From Aminobacter anthyllidis (GTDB lineage: Bacteria; Pseudomonadota; Alphaproteobacteria; Rhizobiales; Rhizobiaceae): DNA of 64,000 nucleotides. The notes beneath the pieces were generated by a model. It searched no databases and was not told the origin of the DNA. It was given only the letters and a program-made list of their open reading frames with translations. How positions within the stretch are numbered: the first letter of the stretch is position 1; each line of letters opens with the position of its first letter. The translations under genes and the position numbers were made by a program. The stretch lies in contig NZ_JAFLWW010000007.1 of assembly GCF_018555685.1 (NCBI RefSeq), positions 1 through 64,000 of the forward strand. The letters are read 5' to 3'. Below are positions 26,600-39,680 of this stretch, piece by piece.

Positions 26600-27259
26600 C
26601 GCAACCAAGCGGTGGATCCGGCTTTCAACGCCGCCGACAAGGACATGCTCGGGGCGTCCGACAACATGAAAGTGTCGTTCATCGGCGTACCCGTTCGCGT
26701 CGATGCGAACGTCGTGGGCACGCCGGCCATCGACCGCATCTTGGACAACAAATCAGGTTCCCTCCTCGATTACGACCTCCGCCTCCTCACCACAATCGCC
26801 AATCTGGTTGGGCAGACAGTGAAGCTGCATCGCATGTTTCTGGCAGCGAGAGCGTCAATCGGCAGAAACGACTTTGACTGCTGCCACGGACAGTGTTTTT
26901 CCGCGGCGCCGTGGAAGAGCGGACCGGGCAACAAGGTGCTGCAACTGGGGCCGATGATGCCAGACAGGCCGGCCACGCGGCCGACTGAGGCTGCTCCTTG
27001 GGCCGCCGCTACGGTCCCGTCCGTCCTCAGCGACCAGGCACCGCTGGCGTCTGCCAGCGCAGCCTCTTTAAGAGTGCGAGTATGTAAGATCGCGAGCGTG
27101 TCATCGCGGCCGTGGAGAGATGTGGCTCGGTGCAGGCAAAGGCGGCGCCTGCTTCGACTGACGCCGCGCCAGATTGGATACACGCTGAGGAAATACGGCA
27201 TCAGATCAAGCGTTCTTGAAAGGCCTACCGAGGCAAATATCAGGGACAAATCAAGTTAG
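26600..27259 (+). pseudogene. nifA: nifA relic with the central AAA+ domain deleted
   Basis: From about 26600 the frame reads VDPAFNAADKDMLGASDNMKVSFIGVPVR and then DYDLRLLTTIANLVGQTVKLHRMF, which is the C-terminal part of the NifA GAF domain. The sequence then jumps to a Pro/Ala-rich linker and LLRLTPRQIGYTLRKYGI (about 27150-27200), the Fis-type HTH of NifA. The AAA+ domain with its GAFTGA loop is gone, and the N-terminus is missing, so it cannot activate transcription. It marks the region as symbiotic DNA; a functional nifA must lie elsewhere. Confidence 0.75.
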
Positions 27260-27456
27260 TGGTTAGGCGGAGCCTTGGCCCGATGACGAGTGGATGCGGA
27301 CCTGAGCGTCGGGTCAATCCGACCCGGGAGGACAGCCCGCCCGACCTCGAGGGTCAATGTGCTGACAACGGCGGTGTGAACGCATCGTCGGTCGGCCATG
27401 TGCTCTTGACCATCAGTTCATCGCGGATTCCCTCTGCGACTGAAACGGAGAAAAAC

Positions 27457-28566
27457 ATGTCCGATGCAAAACTTCAGAGTGTGCTTTCGTCTCTTTCGCA
27501 AGTGGCGAGAAAGTTAGATGCTCTGCCATCCGATAGACCAGCGCCGGATTCAAGTTGGGTAAAACTAAACACGAATGAGAACCCGTTCCCGCTTCCAGCA
27601 ATCATAATGCAAAGCGCGATTGCAGCTCTCGAACGGCAGTATCTATATCCAGAAGACGATAACATCAGCTTGAGGGAAGCAGCCGCGAATGCCTACATCG
27701 TCTCCACGGATCAGGTGATCGCCGGCAACGGATCGTCTGAACTGCTTGGACTTGTCTACAGAGCTTTCCTTGCCCCGGGGGATAGCGTGGCGATGATGTC
27801 GCCAGGGTTTTCGTTCAACCGCAAACTTGCAACGTTGCAGGGTGCTCAATTTGTCGAAATCGAATTTAGCGAAGATCATTCCTTGCCGATGGAGCAATTG
27901 CTCTGCGGTCCTGCAAAGGACGCCAAGTTCATTCTATTAGCTAACCCGAACAACCCGACCGGAACGTTCGTTCCGGTGGCCGATATCGAACGCTTGGTAG
28001 CGAAATCGGACCGCTTGATCGTGCTGGATGAGGCCTACGTCGACTTTGCACCCGAGAATGCTCTACGCCTCATCAATCGCTATTCGAACCTTCTGGTCTT
28101 AAGAACATTTTCGAAAAGCTATGCTGCCGCCGGCATTCGCGTCGGTTTCGGTTTCGGTCACCCTGAAATTATCGGCAGGCTACGCAACATCCAGAACGTC
28201 TTCAACATGAATGTGGTCGGGCATGCGGTTGGTATCAGCGTCCTTGCGCACCGCGCCGCCTATGCAGACAACCACAGACACATCAGGCATGAACGACGGC
28301 GAGTAACGCTCGCGCTGTCGCAACTTGGATTTTCCGTAATCCCTTCCCACGCAAACTTCTTGCTTGCCCGCGTGCCAACGGGACAGGACGGCTCATGGTG
28401 GCAATCAGCCTTTGCAAGGCAAAAAATACTTGTTGCCGTCTTTCCAGATAAAGGTTTGGAAAATTACATCCGCGTCAGCATCGGTACAAAAGAGCAAATG
28501 GATGCATTTCTTTGTGCCGCTGGTCGTATTTGTAGAATAGTTAATATGTCAATTTGCCCGTATTAG
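27457..28566 (+). CDS. hisC: Histidinol-phosphate aminotransferase
   Basis: 369 residues from the ATG at 27457 (good GGAG site upstream). A class-I/II PLP aminotransferase of the HisC type: LNTNENPFPLP near the start, ANPNNPTGTF, VLDEAYVDF with the PLP-binding Asp and Tyr, RTFSKSYAAAGIRVGF with the catalytic Lys, and FLLARVP near the end. It converts imidazole-acetol phosphate to histidinol phosphate, with possible activity on aromatic amino acids. Not within a his operon, so a second copy beside the housekeeping one is likely; hisC-like genes in symbiotic regions are known in rhizobia. The last residues (ICRIVNMSICPY) look like read-through into new sequence. Confidence 0.85.
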   Translation: MSDAKLQSVLSSLSQVARKLDALPSDRPAPDSSWVKLNTNENPFPLPAIIMQSAIAALERQYLYPEDDNISLREAAANAYIVSTDQVIAGNGSSELLGLVYRAFLAPGDSVAMMSPGFSFNRKLATLQGAQFVEIEFSEDHSLPMEQLLCGPAKDAKFILLANPNNPTGTFVPVADIERLVAKSDRLIVLDEAYVDFAPENALRLINRYSNLLVLRTFSKSYAAAGIRVGFGFGHPEIIGRLRNIQNVFNMNVVGHAVGISVLAHRAAYADNHRHIRHERRRVTLALSQLGFSVIPSHANFLLARVPTGQDGSWWQSAFARQKILVAVFPDKGLENYIRVSIGTKEQMDAFLCAAGRICRIVNMSICPY

Positions 28567-28693
28567 GTTGCATGAGCCTCCGCTTGAGCATTTCGCAGGC
28601 AATAATCCGAGCGATTACACAAGCGAGAAATCTTTAAATTGCTTGGAATACGCAAGCAACCGGACTTGTTGCGTCAAAAATGGAGACAATATC

Positions 28694-29722
28694 ATGGATA
28701 AGGCCTTTCCTTCAGGCCTAGCTGTCGGCATCTTCGATCATCTGGACGAGGACGGCCCCGATATCGCCCGACAGTACGAAGATCGCCTGATGTTAGCGGA
28801 GGCGTGCGATCACCTTGGGTTCTATGCATATCATCTCGCAGAGCACCATTGTACCCCACATGGGAGAGGTCCCTCACCGAATCTGTTCTTGTCGAGCGTA
28901 GTCCAGCGAACCCGTCGCCTTCGTGTCGGCCCGTTGGTAATGCTGCTTGCCCTCTATCATCCGCTACGTGCGTTCGAAGAGATCTGTATGCTGGACCAAT
29001 TGAGCGGTGGCAGGCTCGAACTTGGGATAGGGCGCGGCTCGCTCCCGATCGAATTAGGTTACTTCGGGATTGGCTCGGACGCGGCGCCAAACCACTATGC
29101 GGAAGCCAGCGAAATTCTTATCAATGCGCTGAAGGGCGGCACGCTATCCTATCAAGGTCGCCATTTTGAGTTGAACAGCGTTCCGCTGACGCTAAGAACT
29201 CATCAGCGTCCACATCCGCCGACTTGGATCGCCACCAATCGACCGGAATCGGCAGGCTGGGCCGCTGCGAATGGCATGAACATCGCGTGCGTGGGACCTT
29301 CCTCTTCCGTTCGAAGAATCACTGATGCCTTCCGCGCCGGTCGAGAGCACACCAGTGAGGCGGACGACCAAGCGCCATTTCTTGGATTGCTCCGAATGGT
29401 CGTGATTGGGCGCTCTGAAACAGATGCACGTTCACTCGCCGCACCTGCTTACGAACGGTGGCTCAAGAGCTTTAAATTCCTTTATGATCTCAATGGCATG
29501 CCGACTCCACCAAACCTGCCGCTGACCTTCGATGCAGCAATCGAGAAGGAATTGTGCGTAGTAGGAACGGCAGCATCTGCGGGACAAGCTCTTCTTGATC
29601 AGCTGGAAGCGGCAGGTGCAAACTACCTCCTTTGTCAACCGGCGTTTGGGAATCTGTCGTTAGATGCTTCCCTATATACCGCAACGGCGATTCAATCCGC
29701 AATTATGGCTCGAGTTGGCTAA
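28694..29722 (+). CDS. Luciferase-like (LLM class) flavin-dependent oxidoreductase
   Basis: 342 residues. Bacterial-luciferase-type TIM barrel: GFYAYHLAEHHCTPHGRGPSPNLFLSSV (the AEHH motif) followed by RRLRVGPLVMLLALYHPLRAFEEICMLDQLSGGRLELGIGRG, the hallmark of FMN-dependent monooxygenases. An FMNH2-using monooxygenase; substrate unknown. The start at 28694 lies 127 bp after hisC and may share its transcript. A longer frame from 28568 lacks support. Confidence 0.8.
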   Translation: MDKAFPSGLAVGIFDHLDEDGPDIARQYEDRLMLAEACDHLGFYAYHLAEHHCTPHGRGPSPNLFLSSVVQRTRRLRVGPLVMLLALYHPLRAFEEICMLDQLSGGRLELGIGRGSLPIELGYFGIGSDAAPNHYAEASEILINALKGGTLSYQGRHFELNSVPLTLRTHQRPHPPTWIATNRPESAGWAAANGMNIACVGPSSSVRRITDAFRAGREHTSEADDQAPFLGLLRMVVIGRSETDARSLAAPAYERWLKSFKFLYDLNGMPTPPNLPLTFDAAIEKELCVVGTAASAGQALLDQLEAAGANYLLCQPAFGNLSLDASLYTATAIQSAIMARVG

Positions 29723-29918
29723 CCCCGGTTCGAACGTTCGCTCACCCAACAACGTGCCAAGCGGCATGCGTCGCTAGCGACGACTAGGTGCGGGTTTCGG
29801 ATGACCCATCAACCGGTTGGCACAGAGGCATGCGGCTTCCTCCTCAAAGCGGCGTGTTGTTCATAGGCGACAGCGACCATGTATGCCGCATTCTCACCCC
29901 TCGGATAGGGCCTTCATG

Positions 29919-30964
29919 TCCTAGGTGTGAGCTTTCAGGAGGTTGTCCATTCGGACCGAACCGAGGAGACTGGAGTTACCAGGCTTCAGCACTCAGCGGA
30001 GGGTCCGAATGAACATCCACAAGAATGCCCGTCTCACGCCGCTGCGTCGAGAGGAGATGGCGCTGGCGGTGATAGAAGGCGGTTTTTCCAAAGCCCATGC
30101 GGCGCGGATGTATGGCGTGTCGGCCAAGATCGTGGCGCGTTGGACCGAGCGCTACAAGGCCGCAGGTCGTGACGGCATGGCCGACCGTTCGTCACGGCCC
30201 AACGTCATGCCGGACATGACCGAACAGGCAGTGGCCGAGCGCATCGTCGCCTTGCGCCGCCTACGGCTGACCGGCAAGCACATCGCCATGGAGGTCGGCG
30301 TCTCGCCTGCCACCGTAAGCCGGGTTCTCAGGCGTGCCGGGCTGTCGCGGCTCAGGGATATCGAGCCGGCCGAACCGATCCGACGCTATGAGCGCGAGCA
30401 TCCCGGCGAGATGATCCATATCGACATCAAGAAGCTCGGACGTTTCAGCCAAGTCGGCCATCGCATCACCGGCGATCCGCAAAAGGGCAAGTCGCGCGGC
30501 GCTGGCTGGGAGTTCGTCCATGTCTGCATCGACGATGCTTCCCGTATCGCTTTCTCGCAAATCCTGCCCGACGAGAAAAAGGAGAGCGCCATCGCTTTCC
30601 TCAAGGCGGCGGTGGCCTATTACGCCAGCCTCGGCGTCACCATAGCCCGCGTCATGACCGACAACGGCTCCTGCTACAGATCGAAGGCTTTCGCCAACGC
30701 CTGCCGCGATCTCGGCCTCAAGCACGTCACCACAAGGCCCTATACGCCCAAGACCAATGGCAAGGCCGAGCGATTCATCCAGACGGCGCTGCGCGAATGG
30801 GCCTACGCCATAGCCTATCCGACATCCGATCACCGTGCCGCCGAACTGCCCGTCTGGCTGCACAGATACAATTGGCATCGCCCACATGGCAGCCTAAAAT
30901 CAAAAACGCCTATCAGCCGCCTCGCCTTGACCGAGGACAACCTGTTGAGGCTCCACACCTAGGA
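29919..30964 (+). mobile_element. IS481-family insertion sequence
   Basis: The ends are imperfect inverted repeats. TCCTAGGTGTG at 29919-29929 pairs with CACACCTAGGA ending at 30964, and the similarity continues inward to AGGTTGTCC on the left against GGACAACCT on the right. The element is about 1046 bp with one transposase gene. No target-site duplication is obvious at the borders. Confidence 0.75.
30009..30962 (+). CDS. IS481-family transposase
   Basis: 317 residues. The N-terminal HTH (residues 8-55: RREEMALAVIEGGFSKAHAARMYGVSAKIVARW) is followed by a second HTH and a DDE integrase core. The catalytic residues are plausible at HIDIKKLGRF (first Asp), RVMTDNGSCYRS (second Asp) and KTNGKAERF (Glu). 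The end NWHRPHGSLKSKTPISRL is typical of the family. Full length and without a frameshift, so the element may still be active. Confidence 0.9.
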   Translation: MNIHKNARLTPLRREEMALAVIEGGFSKAHAARMYGVSAKIVARWTERYKAAGRDGMADRSSRPNVMPDMTEQAVAERIVALRRLRLTGKHIAMEVGVSPATVSRVLRRAGLSRLRDIEPAEPIRRYEREHPGEMIHIDIKKLGRFSQVGHRITGDPQKGKSRGAGWEFVHVCIDDASRIAFSQILPDEKKESAIAFLKAAVAYYASLGVTIARVMTDNGSCYRSKAFANACRDLGLKHVTTRPYTPKTNGKAERFIQTALREWAYAIAYPTSDHRAAELPVWLHRYNWHRPHGSLKSKTPISRLALTEDNLLRLHT

Positions 30965-31020
30965 GTAGACCCACGATCGCCTGGCAGACTTGATCGGAGC
31001 GTTGGATACGTTCGGCCCGA

Positions 31021-31791
31021 TCAGCTTATCGGCCCGATATCCTTCGATCCGGCAAGCGCATCGAAAACATGTTGCTTGGCTTGGCGCACGCTCGCTTCCA
31101 GCGACGCTCCAAGAGCAAGCGAGGCGGCGACTGCGCTGGCCATCATGCAACCCGTTCCGCGCATCCCTTGCGGCAAGCGGGGCGCCTCGAACCGAACTGC
31201 AGGTTGGTTCGGCTGCAAAAGCACGTCGACGCAACGGGTTCCTTGTGCATGGCCGCCCTTGACGAGTACGGCGGTCCTCACCGTCCTCGATAGCTCTTCA
31301 GCCTGACGACAAGCCCCTTCTTCGTCCGCGGCCGGTGACGAGCCGGTAAGCGCAGCCAGCTCGACCAGGTTAGGCGTTACAAGCCGGCAGATCGGCATCA
31401 GATCGTGGCGCAGCATATTAATGGCATCGTCCGCCAGCAGATTGCGTCCCGAGGTAGAGGCCAGGACCGGGTCGAGTACCACAGGCACTTGGCGGTTGAC
31501 CAAAACAGCGCCGACTGCCTCAACAGCCGCCGATGTCCCAATCATGCCTATCTTGACGGCCGCGACAGCGTTGGCAGCGAACGCGGCGCGCATCTGAGCG
31601 GCGACAAGCTCCGACGGCACAAGCTTGACGTGCTCGACAGCCGAGTGCGTCTGTACTGTCACGGCGGTGATGGCAAGACAACTGCGCAGCCCAAAGGCGG
31701 AAACCGTTTCTATATCGCGGGCAATTCCAGCTCCACCGCTGGAGTCCGACCCGCCAACGACAAGCACATGCGGTTCTCGCCTCAGCGCCAT
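31021..31791 (-). CDS. thiD: Hydroxymethylpyrimidine (phosphate) kinase
   Basis: 256 residues. HMP/HMP-P kinase of the ribokinase family: VLVVGGSDSSGGAGIARD at the N-terminus, KIGMIGT, VVLDPVLASTSG, TPNLVELAALTG and the anion-hole end GMRGTGCMMASAVAASLALG. It makes HMP pyrophosphate for thiamine synthesis. Last gene of the thi operon, overlapping thiE by 10 bp. An ATG at 31812 would lengthen the overlap. No thiL or thiM is nearby, but the upstream genes complete the two-branch precursor pathway. Confidence 0.9.
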   Translation of the reverse strand: MALRREPHVLVVGGSDSSGGAGIARDIETVSAFGLRSCLAITAVTVQTHSAVEHVKLVPSELVAAQMRAAFAANAVAAVKIGMIGTSAAVEAVGAVLVNRQVPVVLDPVLASTSGRNLLADDAINMLRHDLMPICRLVTPNLVELAALTGSSPAADEEGACRQAEELSRTVRTAVLVKGGHAQGTRCVDVLLQPNQPAVRFEAPRLPQGMRGTGCMMASAVAASLALGASLEASVRQAKQHVFDALAGSKDIGPIS

Positions 31792-32387
31792 CTGTCTGTC
31801 TTTTCGATCCATTCTCGCGTGCGCGCTTCGGGGTCGTCGTTCAGCGTGATGTCGGTCACCACCGCCGCGCTGTCCGCACCAGCCTCAAAAGCGCCGTCGA
31901 GGCGGTCAGGGTTGAGACCGCCAATGGCGACCAGGGGAATCGGCGCGACCCGGCACTTCCACTCTCTGATCCGTTCGAGCCCTTGCGGCGCCCATTTCAT
32001 CTTTTTCAGGATGGTGGGATAGATCGGACCGAGTGCGATGTAGTCGGGCATGGCCGTTATGGCCGTTTCCAATTCTGCATGATCATGAGTGCTGAGCCCG
32101 AGCCTCATGCCGGCCGCCCGTATCGCCAAGAGGTCGGCGGTTTGTAGATCCTCCTGGCCGAGATGAACGAAGTCGCAGCCTTCCTCGATTGCCAGGCGCC
32201 AGTGGTCGTTGACGATGAGCTGGCTTTGGTGCTCGGCGCACAAGGCCTTTGCCTTGCGGATTTCGGCGCGCAGTCGGTCCTCGCCCATGTCCTTGATGCG
32301 AAGCTGAACCAGCTTGACGCCGAGCGGCACCAGCCGCCCAATCCAGGCGGCACTGTCGACGATCAGGTAGAAGGGATCGAGCTTCAT
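31782..32387 (-). CDS. thiE: Thiamine phosphate synthase
   Basis: 201 residues, a TIM-barrel thiamine-phosphate pyrophosphorylase. It shows [42 protein letters not shown] and IALGPIYPT, then PLVAIGGL, all classic ThiE motifs that bind the HMP-PP and thiazole phosphates. Joins the pyrimidine and thiazole halves into thiamine phosphate. The start overlaps the thiG stop (ATGA) and the end overlaps thiD. Slightly short at 201 residues, but all core motifs are present. Confidence 0.9.
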   Translation of the reverse strand: MKLDPFYLIVDSAAWIGRLVPLGVKLVQLRIKDMGEDRLRAEIRKAKALCAEHQSQLIVNDHWRLAIEEGCDFVHLGQEDLQTADLLAIRAAGMRLGLSTHDHAELETAITAMPDYIALGPIYPTILKKMKWAPQGLERIREWKCRVAPIPLVAIGGLNPDRLDGAFEAGADSAAVVTDITLNDDPEARTREWIEKTDRWR

Positions 32388-33157
32388 GAGAAAACCGCCC
32401 TGCCGATCGTCGGTGTCGAGGGCACGGCGACGTCACGCGGTTCAAGCATTCCCGAACTGAAGGCTTCGCGACCGGCGTCGACCGCCTTGCCGAACGCACG
32501 GGCCATGCCGACCGGATCGGCCGCCCTGGCGACCGCCGTATTCAGGAGCACGGCGTCAAAGCCGAGTTCCATGACGTTGGCCGCGTGCGACGGCCGTCCG
32601 AGCCCCGCATCCACGATCAGCGGGACGCCAGGGAGATGGCCGCGCATCGAACGCAGTGCCATCACGTTGACCGGCCCGAGGGCGGAACCGATCGGTGCGC
32701 ACCACGGCATCAAGACCTTGCAGCCCCCCTCCAGCAGCCGCTCGGCGACGACAAGGTCATCGGTGGTATAGGGGAATACATCAAAACCGTCCTCGCACAG
32801 GATGCGGGCGGCTTCGACCAGGCCGAACACGTCCGGTTGCAGCGTGTCGTGGTTGCCGATCACTTCGAGCTTGATCCAGCTCGTGCCGAAGACGTCGCGC
32901 GCCATTTTCGCAGTGGTCACCGCTTCCTTGACGGAATGACAGCCAGCAGTATTGGGCAGGATTCTGACGCCCAGCGAGCGGATCAACGACCAGAATTTCT
33001 CGCCGGCCCGACCGCCTGCCATCTCACGGCGCAGCGAGACGGTCACCACCGACGTGCCCGATGCCTTGACCGCATCGGCAAGAATGGCCGGCGAAGGATA
33101 TTGCGCGGTGCCGAGAAGCAGGCGGGAAGGAAGCGTCGTCCCGAGAAGCTCGAACAT
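32384..33157 (-). CDS. thiG: Thiazole synthase
   Basis: 257 residues. ThiG makes the thiazole phosphate from deoxyxylulose phosphate, dehydroglycine and ThiS thiocarboxylate. Visible are [13 protein letters not shown], the [12 protein letters not shown] motif, [15 protein letters not shown] with the active-site Lys, [13 protein letters not shown], and [33 protein letters not shown]. Starts 1 bp after thiS and overlaps thiE. Intact. Confidence 0.95.
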   Translation of the reverse strand: MFELLGTTLPSRLLLGTAQYPSPAILADAVKASGTSVVTVSLRREMAGGRAGEKFWSLIRSLGVRILPNTAGCHSVKEAVTTAKMARDVFGTSWIKLEVIGNHDTLQPDVFGLVEAARILCEDGFDVFPYTTDDLVVAERLLEGGCKVLMPWCAPIGSALGPVNVMALRSMRGHLPGVPLIVDAGLGRPSHAANVMELGFDAVLLNTAVARAADPVGMARAFGKAVDAGREAFSSGMLEPRDVAVPSTPTIGRAVFS

Positions 33158-33324
33158 GCTAGCCTCCCTGCATCGGCGAAAGGATTTCGATCCGATCGCC
33201 GTCGCTCAACCGGAATTCCGCCCGGTTGGCTTTGTGCACGAGGTCGCTGTTGACTGCGGTCGCCAGCCAATCGCCCTCATAGTCGAGCGCGGCAAGCAGC
33301 TCGGCCAGGGTGTTGGCGGCAACC

Positions 33325-36390
<3,066 letters not shown>

Positions 36391-36675
36391 TGCGTCGAAT
36401 TGAATGGGCCGGCGCTATTTTGTCAAGCGCATTCGTCCCGCAGCGGTGATCGACGACCAAACAAACCCAGCGGAAAAGCATGCTAGTATCGAGAGCAAGT
36501 GGCGCCCCAGAGCAGCGGTGAAGTGCCCCCCAGTAAGGCGAGCCCTCATGCGGATTCGGTGCCTTTTCCAGCACGGTATTTTCGGGGCTTTCCGGAACGA
36601 CGCTGCTGCCACCCAGTTGGGTGAGATTGCTATAGATGTCTGTCTTGCTCGTCGTCGGCAATCCTTCCGCTTCGG
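36391..36675. other. Gap between the thi leader and queE
   Basis: About 285 bp that should hold the thi promoter (minus strand). No convincing gene or terminator was seen. Confidence 0.4.
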
Positions 36676-37413
36676 CTAGACGCCCCGTTTGTTCCCCCAG
36701 AGCAGAACATGAAGCTGCGGCAGTACACGCGCCTCGAACCACCTGTCACGGGTCACCTTTTCAACCAGCCATTCCATGCGCCTCATCACACCGGCCATGT
36801 CGATGAACGCGTCTTCGTCGCCGGGACGCGGCGGCGTGTGATTGCCGGGCTGCAGATAGACGGGTAATTGCGGGTAGCGCGCCGCGGCGTCTTTGGCATA
36901 GGCATAGTCATCATCGTCGAAGACAACGAGCTTGAGCGCCATCTGCGGCTTATCCTGCGCCGCCTCTAAGCAGGCGTCGAACGCGGCCCAATCTGTCGTC
37001 ATTTCGCTTGAGGGCGGCTTGGGGCTTAGTACCAGCACGTCGAGATCCGCGAACCATTGCTTAGACACCGAGCCTTGGGTTTCCAATGCAAAACGGTAGC
37101 CCTCACCATGCCCGCGGTCGATCAACTGGCCAAGCGGCTGGATGGCCGGATTGCCGCCCGACAGCGATACCATCACGGGCTGACCGCCGGAAAGCGCAAT
37201 GACCTTTTGCCAAACCGCGTCGGGAGACATCATCTCCCAATCATGGCGGAAGCGACGGTCCACCGCATGCAGGCTGTCGCACCAGGAACAGCGATAATCG
37301 CACCCGCCGGTTCTTACGAACACCGTCGGCAAGCCGATCAGCACGCCTTCGCCCTGAATGGTCGGCCCAAAAATCTCGCTCACCCGGATTCCGGGATGCA
37401 ACGCGCAAGTCAT
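36676..37413 (-). CDS. queE: 7-carboxy-7-deazaguanine synthase
   Basis: 245 residues. A short radical-SAM enzyme: [34 protein letters not shown], where the cluster motif is CxxxCxxC (GCDYRCSWC), then [12 protein letters not shown] and LETQGS. It converts carboxy-tetrahydropterin to CDG in preQ0 synthesis. Overlaps queD by 4 bp. Third gene of queC-D-E; no queF or folE here. Confidence 0.9.
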   Translation of the reverse strand: MTCALHPGIRVSEIFGPTIQGEGVLIGLPTVFVRTGGCDYRCSWCDSLHAVDRRFRHDWEMMSPDAVWQKVIALSGGQPVMVSLSGGNPAIQPLGQLIDRGHGEGYRFALETQGSVSKQWFADLDVLVLSPKPPSSEMTTDWAAFDACLEAAQDKPQMALKLVVFDDDDYAYAKDAAARYPQLPVYLQPGNHTPPRPGDEDAFIDMAGVMRRMEWLVEKVTRDRWFEARVLPQLHVLLWGNKRGV

Positions 37414-37766
37414 GGTCGGTATTCCGCCCAGGTTTTCGGCGTCTCGCTCACCCGCACGGCGGAGGTTTCGGGTAGCCGCATCTTGCACCAGTGGTAGAAG
37501 TGCCTGGCCAGACATTCCGCTGTGGCATGGTCATGCCCCAGCAAGTCGTTAAGATGCCGATGGTCGAACGTCCCATCGATGTAGTGCTTGAACGCCGCCA
37601 GATCTTGGTAGTCGCGCACAAAGCCGTGTTCGTCCAGTTCGCCACCTGAAAGCTCCACGACGACGATGTAGTTGTGGCCGTGCAGGCGTGCGCACTGATG
37701 ATCGGATGGCAAGGAGGTGAGCTGATGCGAGGCCGAGAAGTGGAACTCTTTGGTAATGCGGAACAT
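37410..37766 (-). CDS. queD: 6-carboxytetrahydropterin synthase
   Basis: 118 residues of the PTPS/QueD fold: [32 protein letters not shown] supplies the zinc His residues (the HxH in HGHNY) and a catalytic Cys. FDHRHLNDL has the other His, and [11 protein letters not shown] follows. Makes carboxy-tetrahydropterin from dihydroneopterin triphosphate. The start shares TGATG with the queC stop. A degraded second copy lies near 60.5 kb. Confidence 0.9.
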   Translation of the reverse strand: MFRITKEFHFSASHQLTSLPSDHQCARLHGHNYIVVVELSGGELDEHGFVRDYQDLAAFKHYIDGTFDHRHLNDLLGHDHATAECLARHFYHWCKMRLPETSAVRVSETPKTWAEYRP

Positions 37767-38464
37767 CACGCGCTCGTTGTCTGGATAGCGTGGAGCCAGA
37801 AGTCTGCATCCTCATAATTTGTCCGATCGGCAATGCCGGCCAGATCGAATGCTTCGCGCCGTTCGACGCATGTCCCGCAGCGACCGCAATGACGTGCACC
37901 GCCCTTGTAGCAGGACCACGTCGCCTCGAACGGTGTGGCGTACTTTGCCCCCTCGCTGACGATGTCGGCCTTCGACATATTCACATACGGAGCATACAGG
38001 CGGATATCGGCGTAGCCTGCGAGCGCATGGTTCTGCATCGTCTGAAAGGCGTCGATAAAAGCGGGCCGGCAATCGGGATAGATGAAATGATCTCCGCCGT
38101 GGACGGCAGTGGCCACCGCATCGGCCTGCTGCGCGGCGGCAACCCCGAAGGCGATGGCCAGCATGATGGCGTTCCTATTAGGCACCACCGTGATCCTCAT
38201 GGAGTCTTCGGCATAGTGCCCGTCGGGCACGTCCACATTATCAGTCAGCGCCGAGCCGCTCAGGTTCCGGCCGACATCGCGGATATCGACGATCTGGTGC
38301 GGAACACCCAGCCGCTTGGCGCACATAGCGGCAAAGCCGAGTTCCTTTTTGTGCCTCTGGCCGTAATCGAACGAAAGCAGGCCAATGAGTTTCTGCTCGG
38401 TCGCCACCTTGTGAGCGAGCGAAACAGAGTCCAATCCGCCGGAGCAGATGACGAGGGCATTCAT
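37766..38464 (-). CDS. queC: 7-cyano-7-deazaguanine (preQ0) synthase
   Basis: 232 residues. ATP pyrophosphatase of the adenine-nucleotide alpha-hydrolase type: LVICSGGLDSVSLAHKVA is the SGGxDS P-loop, FDYGQRHKKEL follows, and the zinc site near the end (CYKGGARHCGRCGTCVERREAF) has four Cys. Makes preQ0 from CDG and ammonia. First gene of the queC-D-E operon. preQ0 could feed queuosine in tRNA or 7-deazaguanine DNA modification; the sequence does not decide. Confidence 0.9.
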   Translation of the reverse strand: MNALVICSGGLDSVSLAHKVATEQKLIGLLSFDYGQRHKKELGFAAMCAKRLGVPHQIVDIRDVGRNLSGSALTDNVDVPDGHYAEDSMRITVVPNRNAIMLAIAFGVAAAQQADAVATAVHGGDHFIYPDCRPAFIDAFQTMQNHALAGYADIRLYAPYVNMSKADIVSEGAKYATPFEATWSCYKGGARHCGRCGTCVERREAFDLAGIADRTNYEDADFWLHAIQTTSA

Positions 38465-38876
38465 GGTTTGAATCCTTGTTTTGACCGGGTAAGGCTGCGA
38501 CCGGAGATTTCTCTGCGTTCCCACTACTCCACGGAGCCGGTTTTGTGAATGGGGTGGACGCGATTGAGCCGAGGTACCTTGTTGTCAGCGTCCCCAAGAT
38601 GACTTTGCACGCGACTTGTCGCGTATCTTCGACCGCTGGGGTGCTGACGCCGGCACTGCGTTTATAGGCGTATAGACGATGCAGAAATCACTGCCGTGGC
38701 GCAGCAGCATTCCCGACACACCTTCGGCTTGTCCGGTTTGCCCCAGAACTTGACGTCCCGAGTTTCGGCGACAACTCAAGGGTCGACCGGCAGTCCAGTG
38801 AAAGGGTTCTGCCGCGTGCTTTGCCGTTTTCTGGTCTGCGCATAGATCGCCTCGAGCCGCCGCGCCTCGTCATTGG
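38465..38876. other. Stretch with no supported gene upstream of queC
   Basis: About 410 bp that must hold the queC promoter. Short minus-strand ORFs carry one segment (GMLLRHGSDFCIVY) faintly like the start of an ImmA/IrrE domain, but the HExxH motif does not follow, so I make no call. Confidence 0.3.
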
Positions 38877-39452
38877 TCAGAGCTGGGAATTCCTTTCCGA
38901 GGGCGCGGCTCGAGAGGGGCCACCATTCTGGTTAAGGAAACGGAAGAGCAGATCGATCAGCCGCTCGGGCATGTCGATAAAGGCATTCACCTGTTGCCGG
39001 AATCGATCGTAGCGCTGCAGAAAAGCTGTTTCGCCAGGAAGGTACCGTTCGATCGTCCGCCGAACGCAGGCATAAAGAAATTCGGCGTGCGGGGTTGCAT
39101 CGAAGTATCGGTAGAAATCCACGGTGTCATTCAGCACCCGGACATTGAATTGCGGCGTCAGTTCCCATTCGACCAATGGCAGAAGGCGCTTCGAATAGCT
39201 CTCCAGCACGCGCCTGTACTCGTCGATCTGGTCCAGGATCGCGGCCGATACGGGACACCACTTCCGGCGATTGAAGCGGTGCATGGCAAGGACGTGGTGG
39301 ATCAGGTAGCGGTGAATGCGGCCGTTTCCGTCCTCGAACGGATGGATGTAGACAAAGCCGAAGGCGAAGATTGCGGCGGCGACGACTGCATCAAGGTTTT
39401 GCGCTGGGCCTTGATCGAGCGCAATTCCAGAACAATTTTCCTAGACTGAAGG
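38877..39452 (-). pseudogene. Fic family protein, truncated at the N-terminus
   Basis: Reading on the minus strand from about 39440 gives AQNLDAVVAAAIFAFGFVYIHPFEDGNGRIHRYLIHHVLAMHRF, the Fic signature HPFxDGNGRxxR. The rest, to 38877, is helical C-terminus (VLESYSKRLLPLVEW). A stop lies just before and the N-terminal inhibitory and substrate region is missing. Fic proteins AMPylate or otherwise modify targets. A degenerate copy of this piece lies at 58.5 kb. Confidence 0.75.
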
Positions 39453-39631
39453 CGTCGCAAGGCAAGACATTGTCGGCGCTGATCGTCGCCCCAGCTGATC
39501 CAAGCATCGGTTCCTGCTTGGGTCTAGCGCCCTAGGCGACGCCACGGTCGGCGAGCGCTCTGGCTGACCTTAATCCAAATACCTAAGAATCACAGGGTTC
39601 CATTGCGCTGATCGAGACGCCCTTCGAGCCC

Positions 39632-39680
39632 TATCCATGCCATGGATGCATTCCATCCAAACAACCAAGTTTACGCACCT
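39632..39680 (+). promoter_or_regulatory. nod box (NodD-binding promoter element)
   Basis: The 49-bp stretch keeps the consensus landmarks: TATCCAT at 39632, then ATGGATG at 39641, ATCCAAACAA at 39655-39664, and TTTAC near 39671, ending ACCT. Spacing agrees with the rhizobial nod box. It lies about 290 bp before noeK, in the right orientation, with no gene between. It implies flavonoid-NodD control of noeK-noeJ. Confidence 0.75.

Noticed and set aside
29810..29835. TGGCAC-containing site upstream of the IS481 element as a sigma-54 promoter
   Set aside because: The base pair ten positions after GG is TG instead of GC and no gene follows at a sensible distance.
38585..38779. Segment GMLLRHGSDFCIVY, like the start of an ImmA/IrrE domain
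   Set aside because: The HExxH zinc motif does not follow in any frame nearby.
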